NCBI RefSeq assembly: GCF_014197035.1
Contig: NZ_JACIEU010000010.1
Span: forward strand, 1-64,000
DNA from: Sphingobium scionense
GTDB taxonomy: Bacteria > Pseudomonadota > Alphaproteobacteria > Sphingomonadales > Sphingomonadaceae
Length of the DNA stretch: 64,000 bases
Reading direction: 5' to 3'
The notes under the pieces were generated by a model, which was not told the origin of the DNA, did no database searches, and saw only the letters and a program-made list of their open reading frames with translations. The stretch's first letter is position 1, and each line of letters begins with the position of its first letter. The position numbers and the translations under genes were made by a program. This document shows positions 8,603 to 17,860 of the stretch, piece after piece.

Positions 8603-8757
8603 CCCATCCCATCGGTCCGGCATTCAACCGGGCGAACGGGTCGAAATCCCGTCGCTGCTTGCAAAAAGCGATGTCACAGCGACTCATTTGTTGTAAATAG
8701 TGAATGATGTTTTATATTTCGAATGACAGGCCATCGGTGTCGCGATAGGGTGAGGCC
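8603..8757. promoter_or_regulatory. Divergent promoter/operator region between the CoA ligase and iclR-type genes
   Basis: This 155-base gap separates two divergent genes. GTCGCTG at 8651-8657 is repeated exactly inverted as CAGCGAC at 8677-8683. The right half is AT-rich for this genome (about 8685-8730) and includes the TTCGAA palindrome. An IclR-family regulator normally binds such an intergenic region and controls the divergent operon. Which element is the operator is an inference. Confidence 0.5.
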
Positions 8758-9591
8758 ATGACCGACAGCCGCACCACGCCCCGCCCGCCCTCCACCGTCC
8801 GCAAGGTCGCCAAGGCCGTGCAGGAGAGCAAGGCGCCCGCCATCGCCCGCGCCGCCGCGATCCTGCGCCTGCTGGGCAAGAGCGACCGGCCGCTCGGCGT
8901 GCAGGCGATCGCCAAGGAACTGGGGCTGGTGCCCAGCACCTGCCTCTATGTGCTGCGCGCATTGGTGGAGGAGGAACTGGTCGCTTTCGACCCCGACACC
9001 AAACGCTATGCGCTGCAGGCCGGCGTGCTGACGCTGGCGCGCAACTGGCTGCGCCGCGACGCCTTCAACGACCTTGCCCAGCCGGCGCTGGATCGGCTGG
9101 CACAGCGCTTTGGCCTTACCATGCTGGGGGTGCAGGCGGTGGGCCTCGACCATATGATCGTCGTCGCCATGGCGCAGTCGGGCAGCGGCTTTCAGCTGAG
9201 CGCCCAGGTCGGCAGCCGGTTTCCCGCCCTCATCAGCGCCACCGGCCGCTGCATCGCCGCCTTTGGCGATTATGGCGAGAAGGAGCTGAAGGCGCGGTTC
9301 GACACGCTGCGCTGGGACGATCCGCCGCCCTTCGCCGACTGGATGGAGCAACTGCGCCAGACCCGCGCGCAGGGCTTCGCGGTGGATGAGGGCCAATATA
9401 TTGCCGGCGTCACCGTCGTCTCCGCGCCCGTATGGAAAGGCGCGAGCCGCCCGGTCCATGCGCTGGTGGCGATCGGCATTGGCGCCGCGCTGCAACGCGA
9501 GGGGCTGGGCGCATTGCAACAGGCGCTGGTCGAGGCGGCGGACGCGCTCAGCCACCAGTTGAGCGGCGAGCGGCCCCTACCGGCGGCGTAG
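8758..9591 (+). CDS. IclR-family transcriptional regulator
   Basis: This 277-residue protein has an N-terminal winged helix (AIARAAAILRLLGKSDRPLG, then AIAKELGLVPSTCLYVLRAL, about residues 28-70). A C-terminal IclR ligand domain follows, with LISATGRCIAAFGDY and AGVTVVSAPVW. IclR proteins repress or activate aromatic and acyl-CoA catabolic operons in response to a pathway acid. Its divergent position next to the CoA ligase suggests that operon is its target. The last 15 bases overlap the 3' end of the oppositely oriented propeller gene, so the two genes share their ends. Confidence 0.9.
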   Translation: MTDSRTTPRPPSTVRKVAKAVQESKAPAIARAAAILRLLGKSDRPLGVQAIAKELGLVPSTCLYVLRALVEEELVAFDPDTKRYALQAGVLTLARNWLRRDAFNDLAQPALDRLAQRFGLTMLGVQAVGLDHMIVVAMAQSGSGFQLSAQVGSRFPALISATGRCIAAFGDYGEKELKARFDTLRWDDPPPFADWMEQLRQTRAQGFAVDEGQYIAGVTVVSAPVWKGASRPVHALVAIGIGAALQREGLGALQQALVEAADALSHQLSGERPLPAA

Positions 9592-11175
9592 CGCCAGCAC
9601 GCTCCCCTCGGCGTCGCCCGACACATAGAGCGTGCCGTCCGATCCCGCCGTCACATCGGCGAAATTGATCATCGGCCCGGCCATGTCGCCGATCGGCCCC
9701 AGGAACTTGGGCGTCACGCCAGCCGGCGCCCCCACCGGCAGGGCGCTGGCGATCGTCGCGCGCGCGCCGCCCGACAGGTCGGTGGCGACCAATGTCTTGG
9801 TCCGCGTATCAACGACGAACAATTGTCCGTCGTGGATCGCAAGCCCTTCCGGCCGATCCAGCCCGTCGAGGATCGTCTCGCTGCGGCCGCCCGCGATGCG
9901 CACCACGCGCCCCGCCCCGGCCTCGGCGACATAGACTGTCCCGTCCGGCGCCAGCGCCACGCCCATCGGCTGGTCGAGGCCGGTGGCCAGTTCGCCGACC
10001 GCGCCAGCTTCGATAGAGAGCAGCCGGCCGGTGCCATATTCGGCAACGACCACCGCGCCGTCGGGCGCGACCGCCACGCCCATCAACTGGTCGAGGCCGG
10101 TGGCGAGGAAATCGCTTTCCCCCTGTCCCGGCCGATAGCGCGCCACTGCGCCCAGACCGGTGCTGATGATCCACTCCCCTGCCTGCGCGCCGGCGGCAAC
10201 GCCGCGCATATAGCCGGGACAACCGGGATAGAAGATCATGCCGGCCAGGGTCAGCGCCTCGCCGGCCCGCAGCGTGTAACCGAAAGTGCCGTCGGCGACG
10301 AACAGCGCGCCGTCCGCGCCCATGGCGAGGCCCAGCGGCCATTGCAGTGCGCGGGGCACCACGGAACGGACTTTGCCATCGCCCAGCAATTCGGTAATCT
10401 CGCCCGGAATGCTCGACACGAATATGCGGTCGCCAATGAAGCTGACATTGTCGAGACCGGGTCCGAGATCAGCCAGCACCTCGCGCGTGCCGCTCACCAG
10501 GTCGAGCCGCAACACCTGGCCGCTTGCTACCTGGGTCGTGACGATCCGCCCCTTGCTGTCGAACTTGACCGAATCCGGCACGCCCAGATCGCCGGCCACC
10601 ACTTCGGGTGCGCCGCCATTCAGGTCTACCCGCCAAATCTCGTTGGCGCCCATCACCGGGAAATAGAGCTTGCCGTCCGGCCCGACCTGAAAGGCGTTGG
10701 CCATCGGAATATTGTCGAGGATGATGCGCGGTTCGCCGCCATCCAGGTCCAGCTCCATGATCCGCGCGCCGATGCGGCATTCGCCCGCGATCAGCCGGCC
10801 TTGATGCCAGGTGATCGGGTTGGCGACCGGAATGTCGCCGCGTATCACGCGGACATCCCCCGACGGCGTGCGCATCGCGACCCGCCCCTCGGTAATCTCG
10901 GTCAGATAGAGGTTGCCGGCGTCGTCGAACACCAGATCGTCGGGGGCGACGATGGCGCCGCCCATCGCGCTGATCGTCTCGATCGCGCCGCTGTCGACAT
11001 CGATCGCGCTGACCTGGCTGCCGCCGACCTGCGCCACATAAAGTCGGCCGTCCGGCCCGGTCGCCAGGCCATTGGCGCCGTGCAGGCGGCTGGGCGGGGT
11101 CAGCCGCGCGAGGGACCAGCCCTCGGCAGCGACCGCAGCACTGGCGGCGCCATAGCGCCCGGACTGGACCGCCAT
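9577..11175 (-). CDS. Beta-propeller protein of the SMP-30/NHL type, possible lactonase
   Basis: This 532-residue protein is built of repeats of the form GLATGPDGRLYVAQ, GVAVAPDGAVVVAEYG, GVALAPDGTVYVAEAG and GLAIHDGQLFVVD, each one blade of a six- to eight-bladed propeller. No signal peptide is evident. The fold is shared by gluconolactonase/SMP-30, Vgb lyase and NHL proteins. Beside a Baeyer-Villiger monooxygenase, a lactonase role is attractive but unproven, because the blade motif alone does not show the metal site. The gene starts one base after the aldehyde dehydrogenase stop, so the two are co-translated. Its 3' end overlaps the IclR gene by 15 bases. Confidence 0.75.
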   Translation of the reverse strand: MAVQSGRYGAASAAVAAEGWSLARLTPPSRLHGANGLATGPDGRLYVAQVGGSQVSAIDVDSGAIETISAMGGAIVAPDDLVFDDAGNLYLTEITEGRVAMRTPSGDVRVIRGDIPVANPITWHQGRLIAGECRIGARIMELDLDGGEPRIILDNIPMANAFQVGPDGKLYFPVMGANEIWRVDLNGGAPEVVAGDLGVPDSVKFDSKGRIVTTQVASGQVLRLDLVSGTREVLADLGPGLDNVSFIGDRIFVSSIPGEITELLGDGKVRSVVPRALQWPLGLAMGADGALFVADGTFGYTLRAGEALTLAGMIFYPGCPGYMRGVAAGAQAGEWIISTGLGAVARYRPGQGESDFLATGLDQLMGVAVAPDGAVVVAEYGTGRLLSIEAGAVGELATGLDQPMGVALAPDGTVYVAEAGAGRVVRIAGGRSETILDGLDRPEGLAIHDGQLFVVDTRTKTLVATDLSGGARATIASALPVGAPAGVTPKFLGPIGDMAGPMINFADVTAGSDGTLYVSGDAEGSVLALRRR

Positions 11176-11176
11176 C

Positions 11177-12592
11177 TCAGGCGTAGCCCAGCAGCGACTT
11201 CACTTCGAGATATTCGAGGAAGCCATGCTCGCCCCATTCCCGGCCATTGCCACTGCGCTTGTAACCGCCAAAGGGCGCATGGAAATCGAACCCGCCATTG
11301 ATGCTTATCCAGCCGGTCCGCATCCGCCGGGCAACCGCGCGGCACTGGTCGACATCGGTGCCGCTCACATAGCCAGCCAGGCCGAAATTGCTGTCATTGG
11401 CGATGTCGACCGCATGGTCGATATCGTCATAGCCGATGATGACCAGAACGGGACCGAATATCTCCTCGCGCGCGATCACCATGTCGTTGGTGCCCACGAA
11501 CACGGTCGGCTTGACGAACCAGCCCTTGTCGATCCCATCCGGGCGACCGGCGCCACCGGCGATCAGGGTCGCGCCCTCGTCCAGGCCCTTCTGGATATAG
11601 TCCTGGATGATATTATACTGGCTCTTCGACACCACCGGACCCATGGCGACATTGCCGGTCGGATCGCCAACCGTGACCGCTTCCGCCGCCGTCTTGGCTG
11701 CGGCCACCACTTCATCCATGCGTGCGGCCGGCACCAGCAGACGCGATCCCGCGCTGCAGGTCTGGCCCGAATTGCCCATCATGCCGCCGGTCGCGCCCGC
11801 GACATTGGCGGCCAGCGCGTCATCATCCAGCACGATGAACGCGCTCTTGCCGCCCAGTTCCAGCCCGACCCGCTTGATCGTCGTCGCGGCATCCTTCTGA
11901 ATCTGGACGCCCACCGGCTCCGACCCGGTGAAGGACACCATGTCGACATCCTCGTGGGTGGAAAGCGCGGTGCCGATCACGCCGCCGCTGCCCTGGACCA
12001 TGTTGAACACACCCGCCGGCACGCCCGCCGTATCGAGGATTTCGGCCAGGATCTGGGCCGAGAAGGGGGCGAGCTGTGGCGGCTTGAGGATCATGGTGCA
12101 GCCGGTCGCCAGCGCCGGGAAGATCTTCACGCAGGTCTGGTTCATCGGCCAGTTCCACGGCGTGATGAGCGCGCAGACGCCGATCGGCTCGCGCGCGATC
12201 ATCGTCGCGCCATGTGGTTCGTCGAACTTGAAGTCGCGCAGCACCTCGATCGCGGTCTGCAGATGCCCCGCGCCCAGCCCGACATGGAAGCCATGGGCGA
12301 GCGAGGACGGCGCGCCCATTTCTTCGATGATCGCGTCGCCCAGTTCCGCCTGGCGCCGCGCATATTCGGCCTGGATGGCGAGCAGCAGGTCGAGCCGCTC
12401 TTCGCGCGTGGTCTGCGACCAGCCGACAAAGGCCTTGCGCGCGGCGGCCACCGCCTTGTTCACATCGGCCACGCCGCCGAGCGAAATGGTGCCGGCCACC
12501 GCCTCGGTCGCGGGGTTGATGACATCCGCGGTCTTCGGTTCGACCGGAGCAACCCACTGGCCGTCGATATAGAAGTTCCGATAGTCGCGCAT
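11177..12592 (-). CDS. NAD(P)-dependent aldehyde dehydrogenase
   Basis: This 471-residue enzyme has complete ALDH motifs: ITPWNWPMNQ, SFTGSEPVG (nucleotide binding), the general-base Glu in LELGGKSAF, the nucleophilic Cys in GNSGQTCSAGSR, and EEIFGPVL. It oxidises an aldehyde to a carboxylic acid. GGTGAGGAC directly precedes the ATG at 12592. A strong hairpin separates it from the ThDP gene, and an AT-rich stretch near 12615-12630 may carry its own promoter. It is co-transcribed with the propeller gene. The substrate is unknown; an aldehyde released by the neighbouring ThDP enzyme or by ring cleavage is plausible. Confidence 0.92.
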   Translation of the reverse strand: MRDYRNFYIDGQWVAPVEPKTADVINPATEAVAGTISLGGVADVNKAVAAARKAFVGWSQTTREERLDLLLAIQAEYARRQAELGDAIIEEMGAPSSLAHGFHVGLGAGHLQTAIEVLRDFKFDEPHGATMIAREPIGVCALITPWNWPMNQTCVKIFPALATGCTMILKPPQLAPFSAQILAEILDTAGVPAGVFNMVQGSGGVIGTALSTHEDVDMVSFTGSEPVGVQIQKDAATTIKRVGLELGGKSAFIVLDDDALAANVAGATGGMMGNSGQTCSAGSRLLVPAARMDEVVAAAKTAAEAVTVGDPTGNVAMGPVVSKSQYNIIQDYIQKGLDEGATLIAGGAGRPDGIDKGWFVKPTVFVGTNDMVIAREEIFGPVLVIIGYDDIDHAVDIANDSNFGLAGYVSGTDVDQCRAVARRMRTGWISINGGFDFHAPFGGYKRSGNGREWGEHGFLEYLEVKSLLGYA

Positions 12593-12631
12593 GTCCTCAC
12601 CCGTACAAAAGAGGGATTATCTTATAAATGG

Positions 12632-12656
12632 CCGGGCCGACATGACGCCGGCCCGG
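12632..12656 (-). terminator. Terminator after the ThDP-enzyme gene
   Basis: CCGGGCCG at 12632-12639 pairs perfectly with CGGCCCGG at 12649-12656 around a nine-base loop. On the minus strand the stem is followed by the AT-rich CCATTTATAAGATAA. It starts 11 bases past the stop of the ThDP gene, where a factor-independent terminator is expected. Confidence 0.65.
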
Positions 12657-12666
12657 AGATCATTTC

Positions 12667-14451
12667 TTACTGGGTGCCTTCGGCGTACCAGGTACGGAAT
12701 TCGGCATATTTTGGCATTTCTTCCGAATTCGCCTTGGGATCGATCACGACGTGGACGACGCCCGGCTTGCCGCTGGCATAGGCGCGCGCGATCGCGGGCT
12801 TGATGTCCTCGGCCTTGGTCACATATTCGCCGTGGCAGCCAAAGCCCTCGCCGATCTTGTCGAAGCGGACTTCCTTGCTCCAATGGGTGCCGGTTTCTTC
12901 CGTGCCCTGGCCGAAGGTGCGCTTGTAGACGCCCACTTCCAGGCCCCACTGGTTATCCACGCCGACGACGCAGACCAGAGGCAGCTTGGTGCGCACCGCC
13001 ACTTCCAGTTCGGCGATATGGAACATGAAGCTGCTGTCCGACGTCAGCAACAGGCCCGGACGGCTAACGCCGGTGGCCGCCTTGTCCGCCAGCATCGCGC
13101 CGGTGGCATAGGGGATGCCGGTGCCGATATGACCGAAATTCTGGTTCCAGATGACGTCGTTCGGCTTGCACTGCGAATAGGTCCACTGGAAGATCACGCC
13201 GGCGCCGCCATCGCGGATCAGGATGCCGTCCTTGGGGAAGGCCTCGGTCGCTTCCACCGCCAGACGGGCGGGATGGATCGGCAGGTCGCCGGTGCCGTCG
13301 CTCTTGGTGCGCGATTCCGCCGCCAGTTCGTCCAGTTCCGCCTGGCCGTCCCGCATGAAGGCTTCCAGACCGGGCGCGGGTGCGCGCGGCGTGTCCTTCA
13401 GCGCCTCGACCAGCTGCGGCACGACACCGCGCAGATCGCCGACCAGCGGCACGTCGATCGGGCGGTTGACGCCGATCGCGGCGGGGTCCTGCTCGACATA
13501 GATCCACTTGCGGATCGCTTCATTCTTCATCCAGTAGCGCCATTTGCCGAAATGGACCGGCTCGCCCAGTTCGGTGCCCAGCGCCAGCACCAGATCCGAT
13601 TCCGTGACCGCCTCGATCGACGCCTTGGAGAAGACATATTGGAAGGTGCGGTCTTCCAGCCCCTTGATATAGCTGGTGCCGCCCGAAGTCTGGATCACCG
13701 GGCAGTTCATCAGGTCCGCCAGTTGCTTGACCGCCGCGCCGGAGCGCGAGGTGTGGACGGCATGGCCGACCAGCAGGATCGGGTTCTTGGCGGCGCGGAT
13801 CAGGTCGGCCGCTTCCTTGACCCGGTCGATGTCCGCGCCCTGATTGACCAGGCGATAGCGGTCCGGCGCCAGCGGCGCGGGCAGGTCCAGCTCTTCCAGG
13901 ATGATGTGGCTGGGATATTCGATATAGACCGGGCCGGGGGTGCCGCCCATCGCCTTGCGAATGCCCTCGCGCACGACTTCGTCGGTCTGGTCGGCATATT
14001 CGATCGACGCGGCATATTTGACGCTATTCTCGAACAGCGGCATCTGCTTCACGAACTGGATGCGGCCGCGACGGACGCGCTGTTCGGTGACGCGGGCGCG
14101 CTGGCCCGACAGGAAGATGACCGGCGAATTTTCGACCAGCGCACACTGGATGGCGGGCGCCATATTGGCGATGCCCGGCCCCAGCGTGCCGATGGCGACG
14201 GCGGGCTTGCCGGTGATGCGCGACGCGGCCTCGGCCATGAAGCCGGCGGCGGCCTCATGATGGGGGGCGACCACGGTCCAGCCGCGACGCTCCGCCTCCA
14301 GGAACATGTGGACGAAATTGGGATCGGGAATGCCGAACAGCGTGTTGATGCCTTCGGCCTCGAACAGGTCCAGCATCCGCTTGTAGACCGGCGTGCCCTT
14401 CTTGTCGGTGGCATTCACGTTCACGGCGGGCTTGGGATCGTCATAGCTCAT
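12667..14451 (-). CDS. ThDP-dependent enzyme of the acetolactate synthase/benzoylformate decarboxylase superfamily
   Basis: The 594-residue protein starts at 14451, overlapping the Rieske stop as ATGA. The catalytic Glu that activates ThDP is at residue 66 (HHEAAAGFMAEA), followed by the GTLGPGIANM segment and a central domain. In the C-terminal ThDP-binding motif the usual GDG is replaced by SDS (LLLTSDSSFM) and the NN by DN (VVGVDNQWG); the metal-binding Asp is kept. Relatives decarboxylate 2-oxoacids, cleave 2-hydroxyacyl-CoA or oxalyl-CoA, or lyse acyloins. Coupling to a Rieske oxygenase suggests cleavage or decarboxylation of an oxygenated ring product. The exact reaction cannot be assigned. 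Confidence 0.85.
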   Translation of the reverse strand: MSYDDPKPAVNVNATDKKGTPVYKRMLDLFEAEGINTLFGIPDPNFVHMFLEAERRGWTVVAPHHEAAAGFMAEAASRITGKPAVAIGTLGPGIANMAPAIQCALVENSPVIFLSGQRARVTEQRVRRGRIQFVKQMPLFENSVKYAASIEYADQTDEVVREGIRKAMGGTPGPVYIEYPSHIILEELDLPAPLAPDRYRLVNQGADIDRVKEAADLIRAAKNPILLVGHAVHTSRSGAAVKQLADLMNCPVIQTSGGTSYIKGLEDRTFQYVFSKASIEAVTESDLVLALGTELGEPVHFGKWRYWMKNEAIRKWIYVEQDPAAIGVNRPIDVPLVGDLRGVVPQLVEALKDTPRAPAPGLEAFMRDGQAELDELAAESRTKSDGTGDLPIHPARLAVEATEAFPKDGILIRDGGAGVIFQWTYSQCKPNDVIWNQNFGHIGTGIPYATGAMLADKAATGVSRPGLLLTSDSSFMFHIAELEVAVRTKLPLVCVVGVDNQWGLEVGVYKRTFGQGTEETGTHWSKEVRFDKIGEGFGCHGEYVTKAEDIKPAIARAYASGKPGVVHVVIDPKANSEEMPKYAEFRTWYAEGTQ

Positions 14452-15824
14452 TTGAGTAACCTCGGTGCGCCCGTACCCATGTACGTGGCTAGGTTGCGGT
14501 GGAAATTGGTGATCTTGCGTTCCTGGTGGGGATTGGGCAGCGGCCCGCGGAACCCGCGCGACTTCATGCCCTTCTGCACCCATTCCATGTTCGAAAAGTC
14601 CTGGGCGAGGACAGCGCCCCAGCCTTCGGCGGTGGCCTCCGTCTCCTCCCACTCGGTCGCCGGCACTTCGCCTTCCGGGAAGCGCTCGATCGCGTAGGAT
14701 TCAAAGATGCACATGTCGGGATCGTCGCCATAGGGACGGGTGCGGTAGCAAAGGGCGAAGGTGATCCCCTGCAGCACCGACATGTTGGGAAAGACGTGCC
14801 AGGCGAGGCCCGCTTCGGCCATCACCTCGGGCGGGATTTCCGGCCAGATGACGCCGCGCGCGGCATCGTCCGCCTTGGCGGATTTCAGCCAATGGGCGAT
14901 GACGTCGCCGGCCGCCGTGCCTTCGGGCAGTTCGTCGACCAGCCGGCTCGCCGCATTGACCAGCGTCTCGGTCGAGGCCGCATAGTTCAACGTCTCGTAA
15001 TTTTCGCGGATCAGCTCATAGGTGGAGCGGCGCGGATCATCGCCCTTGCCGGCGCGGGTGACGCTGCTGCTCTGGCTCATCTGGAACGCCGGGTCGCGCT
15101 GGTCGAAACCGCTGACGCCATGCAGGCCATAGGCCGCGCTGTATGCGTAATAATCGCCATAATCGAGCAGCTGGGTATGGGTGCCCGCGACATGATAGGG
15201 CTCCATGAAGGCTTCCAACGCGGTCTTCCAATTGGCCGGATAGACCACCCATTTGCGCCATTTGTAGCGCATCTTGTCCATCTCGAAGTGGGACAGGATA
15301 CGCCCGGCATCGCCCAGGAAATCGGCCAACGGCGCGGCATCTGGATCCATATTGATCCAGATCCAGCCACCCCATGTGTCGATCTTCACGTCCGACAGGC
15401 GGGTGCATTCGGGCGTCAGCGCGCCCTGCCAGTCCTGCGGGTCGAGGATGTAGCTGTTGTTGCCCTCGGTATCGAAGGTCCAACCATGGAAGCCGCAGAC
15501 GAAGCTGCGCCGGTTCTTGCCGCGCACCGAATGCACATCCTTGGGCACGTCGACCAGCTGGCGACCGCGATGCGGACAGACATTGAAGAAGGCGCGCAAC
15601 GTGTCGGGCGCGGTCCGCACGATGATGATCGACTCGTCGCAAATGTCATAGGTCATCCAGTCGCCGACATCGGGCAGTTCCTCGACCCGCGCCGCCATCT
15701 GCCAGACATGGGGCCACAGCCTCTCCTTCTCCGCCAGGGCATAGTCCTTCGACAGGAATGCCTCGGTCGGATAGGTCAGCGGCTTGGCCAGCGCCTCCAC
15801 ATCGATATTGTCGATCTTGCTCAT
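14448..15824 (-). CDS. Rieske non-haem iron oxygenase, large (alpha) subunit
   Basis: Starting at the ATG at 15824, preceded by a near-perfect AGGAGG, the protein has 458 residues. The Rieske cluster ligands are Cys83-x-His85 (CPHRG) and Cys110-x-x-His113 (CGFHGW). The catalytic domain has EPYHVAGTH, matching the His-His part of the 2-His-1-carboxylate iron site. Such enzymes hydroxylate or demethylate aromatic, terpenoid or steroid-like substrates using electrons from a reductase. No ferredoxin or reductase gene is in the window, so electrons must come from proteins encoded elsewhere. It overlaps the ThDP gene by four bases. Confidence 0.92.
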   Translation of the reverse strand: MSKIDNIDVEALAKPLTYPTEAFLSKDYALAEKERLWPHVWQMAARVEELPDVGDWMTYDICDESIIIVRTAPDTLRAFFNVCPHRGRQLVDVPKDVHSVRGKNRRSFVCGFHGWTFDTEGNNSYILDPQDWQGALTPECTRLSDVKIDTWGGWIWINMDPDAAPLADFLGDAGRILSHFEMDKMRYKWRKWVVYPANWKTALEAFMEPYHVAGTHTQLLDYGDYYAYSAAYGLHGVSGFDQRDPAFQMSQSSSVTRAGKGDDPRRSTYELIRENYETLNYAASTETLVNAASRLVDELPEGTAAGDVIAHWLKSAKADDAARGVIWPEIPPEVMAEAGLAWHVFPNMSVLQGITFALCYRTRPYGDDPDMCIFESYAIERFPEGEVPATEWEETEATAEGWGAVLAQDFSNMEWVQKGMKSRGFRGPLPNPHQERKITNFHRNLATYMGTGAPRLLK

Positions 15825-15864
15825 GGCATCCTCCTGCAACGTCCGCGTTGCCCGATGGGTACGG

Positions 15865-15885
15865 CCCGCGAGTCCACTCGCCGGG
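15865..15885. promoter_or_regulatory. Small hairpin in the BVMO-Rieske gap
   Basis: CCCGCGAGT and ACTCGCCGGG pair around a CC loop with a single bulged base. It lies in the 167-base gap between the Baeyer-Villiger monooxygenase stop and the Rieske start. It could be a weak terminator for the former or a leader structure for the latter; the rest of the gap shows no gene. Confidence 0.35.
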
Positions 15886-15991
15886 TCCGCAAGGACAATA
15901 TTTTCAACCTGCCTATCGCAACTGGCGGGAGCGCCCCAAGGGAAGAGCGGCGAGCGCTACGAACCATCCCCGGGGCGATCCGGCCCATGGC

Positions 15992-17821
15992 TCAGGACCG
16001 CAATTCCATGCCGTCCAGATCGCCTTTGGCGCGCCAGTCCTGCACCAGCTTCTGGAACGCGCCCCAGCCCGGCCCATAGCTGCGGAACAGCGCCCAGGGC
16101 GCCTTCACCTGGCCTTCATTGGTGAAATAGCTGGGGGTGCATTCCTGCTGGAAGGCGGTCATGTCGATTTCCATTTCCTCGAAATGGCGGACATAATCCT
16201 CCTGCCCTTGCAGGGTGGTCTCGACCACCTTGGCGCCCTTATCCATCACCGCATGGATGATATGGGCGATATGCTCCGCCTGGCGGCCGAACTGTTCGGT
16301 CACGCTGGCATTGAGGCCGCCCTGGATATAGCCGATGAAGAACTGATTGGGGAAACCATGGGTCATGGTGCCGTGCAGGGTGCGCGGACCATTGGCCCAA
16401 TGATCGTAGATGGACAGGCCGTCGCGCCCCTCGACCGCATCGATGCCCCAGCGGCGCTTCAGCTCGCTCGTCACCTCGAAGCCGCTGGCGAAGATGATGC
16501 AGTCGACCTCATATTCGACGCCGCCCGACACGAAGCCCTTCTCCGTGATCTTCTCCAGCCCCTTGCTGTCAGCGACGTCGATCAGCGTGACGTTGGGCCG
16601 GTTGAAGGTCGGGTAGAATTCGTTGCTCGACAGCGGCCGCTTGCACAGGAAGCGATACCAGGGCTTCAATGCCTCGGCCGTCGCCTTGTCCTCCACCATC
16701 TCGTCGACGCGGGCGCGCAGCCGCTCCATCACGCGATAATCGACCACCTCGCGCTTCGCCATAAACTGCTCGATCGAGATTTCCGGCCAGCCTTCAGCCT
16801 CCAGTTCGGCCGACAGGTTGCGGGCGATCTCGGTCCAGATGTCGCAGATGAGGTCAGGCTCGCCCGGTGCGAAGGATTCCATCGCGGCGCGGTGGAAATT
16901 GGCCTGGCGCTCCGCCTGCCAGCCGGGTTGCAGCGACGCGCTCCAGTCGGCATCGGTCGCCGGATTGGGCCGTTCGTCCACGGTCGATGGCGTGCGCTGG
17001 ATAACATAGAGCTGCTTGGCGTGACGACCAAGATAGGGCACCGCCTGGATCGCGGTCGCGCCGGTGCCGATGATGGCGACGCGCTTGTCGGCCAGCCTGT
17101 CGAGCACCGGATTGTCGTAGCTGCCGCCGCTATAGTCATAGTCCCAACGGGCGGTGTGGAAAATCTTGCCCTTGAAGCTGTTGATGCCGGCGATGCCGGG
17201 CAGCTTGGGCATGTTGAGCACGCCGCAGCCCATCACCACGAAACGCGCCAGCAATTCGTCGCCCCGGCTGGTGCCGACGCGCCAGCGCTGGATCGCCTCG
17301 TCCCACTTCAAGGATGTGATGAGGGTATGGAACAGCGCCTTGTCGGCAAAGTCGAACTTTTCCGCGATCTGGCGGCAATAGGCCTGGATCTCCGCACCGT
17401 CGGCGAATTTCTTCGACGGCATGAAGCCCGTCTCTTCCAGCAGCGGCAGATAGCAATAGGCGTCATTGTCGCACTGGATGCCGGGATAGCGGTTCCAGTA
17501 CCAGACGCCTCCGAAATCGCCGCCATGGTCGATATTGCGGAAATTGGTGACGCCCTGCTTGGTCAGATGATAGCCGGCGAGCAGGCCGGCAAAGCCCGCG
17601 CCCAGCACCACGACATCCAGTTCCTCGACGATCGGATCGCGCGCGACGACCGGCATATGCGGGTCGACGTCATAGCTGTGCGTCGTGTCGTCGGTGGTGG
17701 GCTGATATTGCCCTTCCCGGTCGGCGCGCATCCGCTTGTCACGCTCGGCACGATATTTCTCGCGCAGGGTCGGGATATCGAATGTGTCAGCCGCAGGCGT
17801 CTGCGTCGGCTTGCAGGTCAT
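15992..17821 (-). CDS. Baeyer-Villiger monooxygenase (class B flavoprotein)
   Basis: This 609-residue protein has an N-terminal extension of about 65 residues. It then shows the FAD motif GAGFAG (74-79), the Baeyer-Villiger fingerprint FKGKIFHTARWD (216-227, consensus FxGxxxHxxxW[P/D]) and the NADP motif GTGATA (252-257). These enzymes insert oxygen next to a ketone, giving an ester or lactone. The long N-terminus is typical of the cyclopentadecanone and hydroxyacetophenone monooxygenase groups that take large ketones. A nearby propeller protein or the exported hydrolase could open the product. An inverted repeat lies about 40 bases upstream of its start. Confidence 0.93.
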   Translation of the reverse strand: MTCKPTQTPAADTFDIPTLREKYRAERDKRMRADREGQYQPTTDDTTHSYDVDPHMPVVARDPIVEELDVVVLGAGFAGLLAGYHLTKQGVTNFRNIDHGGDFGGVWYWNRYPGIQCDNDAYCYLPLLEETGFMPSKKFADGAEIQAYCRQIAEKFDFADKALFHTLITSLKWDEAIQRWRVGTSRGDELLARFVVMGCGVLNMPKLPGIAGINSFKGKIFHTARWDYDYSGGSYDNPVLDRLADKRVAIIGTGATAIQAVPYLGRHAKQLYVIQRTPSTVDERPNPATDADWSASLQPGWQAERQANFHRAAMESFAPGEPDLICDIWTEIARNLSAELEAEGWPEISIEQFMAKREVVDYRVMERLRARVDEMVEDKATAEALKPWYRFLCKRPLSSNEFYPTFNRPNVTLIDVADSKGLEKITEKGFVSGGVEYEVDCIIFASGFEVTSELKRRWGIDAVEGRDGLSIYDHWANGPRTLHGTMTHGFPNQFFIGYIQGGLNASVTEQFGRQAEHIAHIIHAVMDKGAKVVETTLQGQEDYVRHFEEMEIDMTAFQQECTPSYFTNEGQVKAPWALFRSYGPGWGAFQKLVQDWRAKGDLDGMELRS

Positions 17822-17860
17822 GACCTCTCCTGGGGATCGCTGTTCTCACCATTTTGTTAA

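Noticed and set aside
14448..15839. TTG start at 15839 for the Rieske gene
   Set aside because: The ATG at 15824 has AGGAGG at good spacing, and the extra residues would cover that ribosome site.
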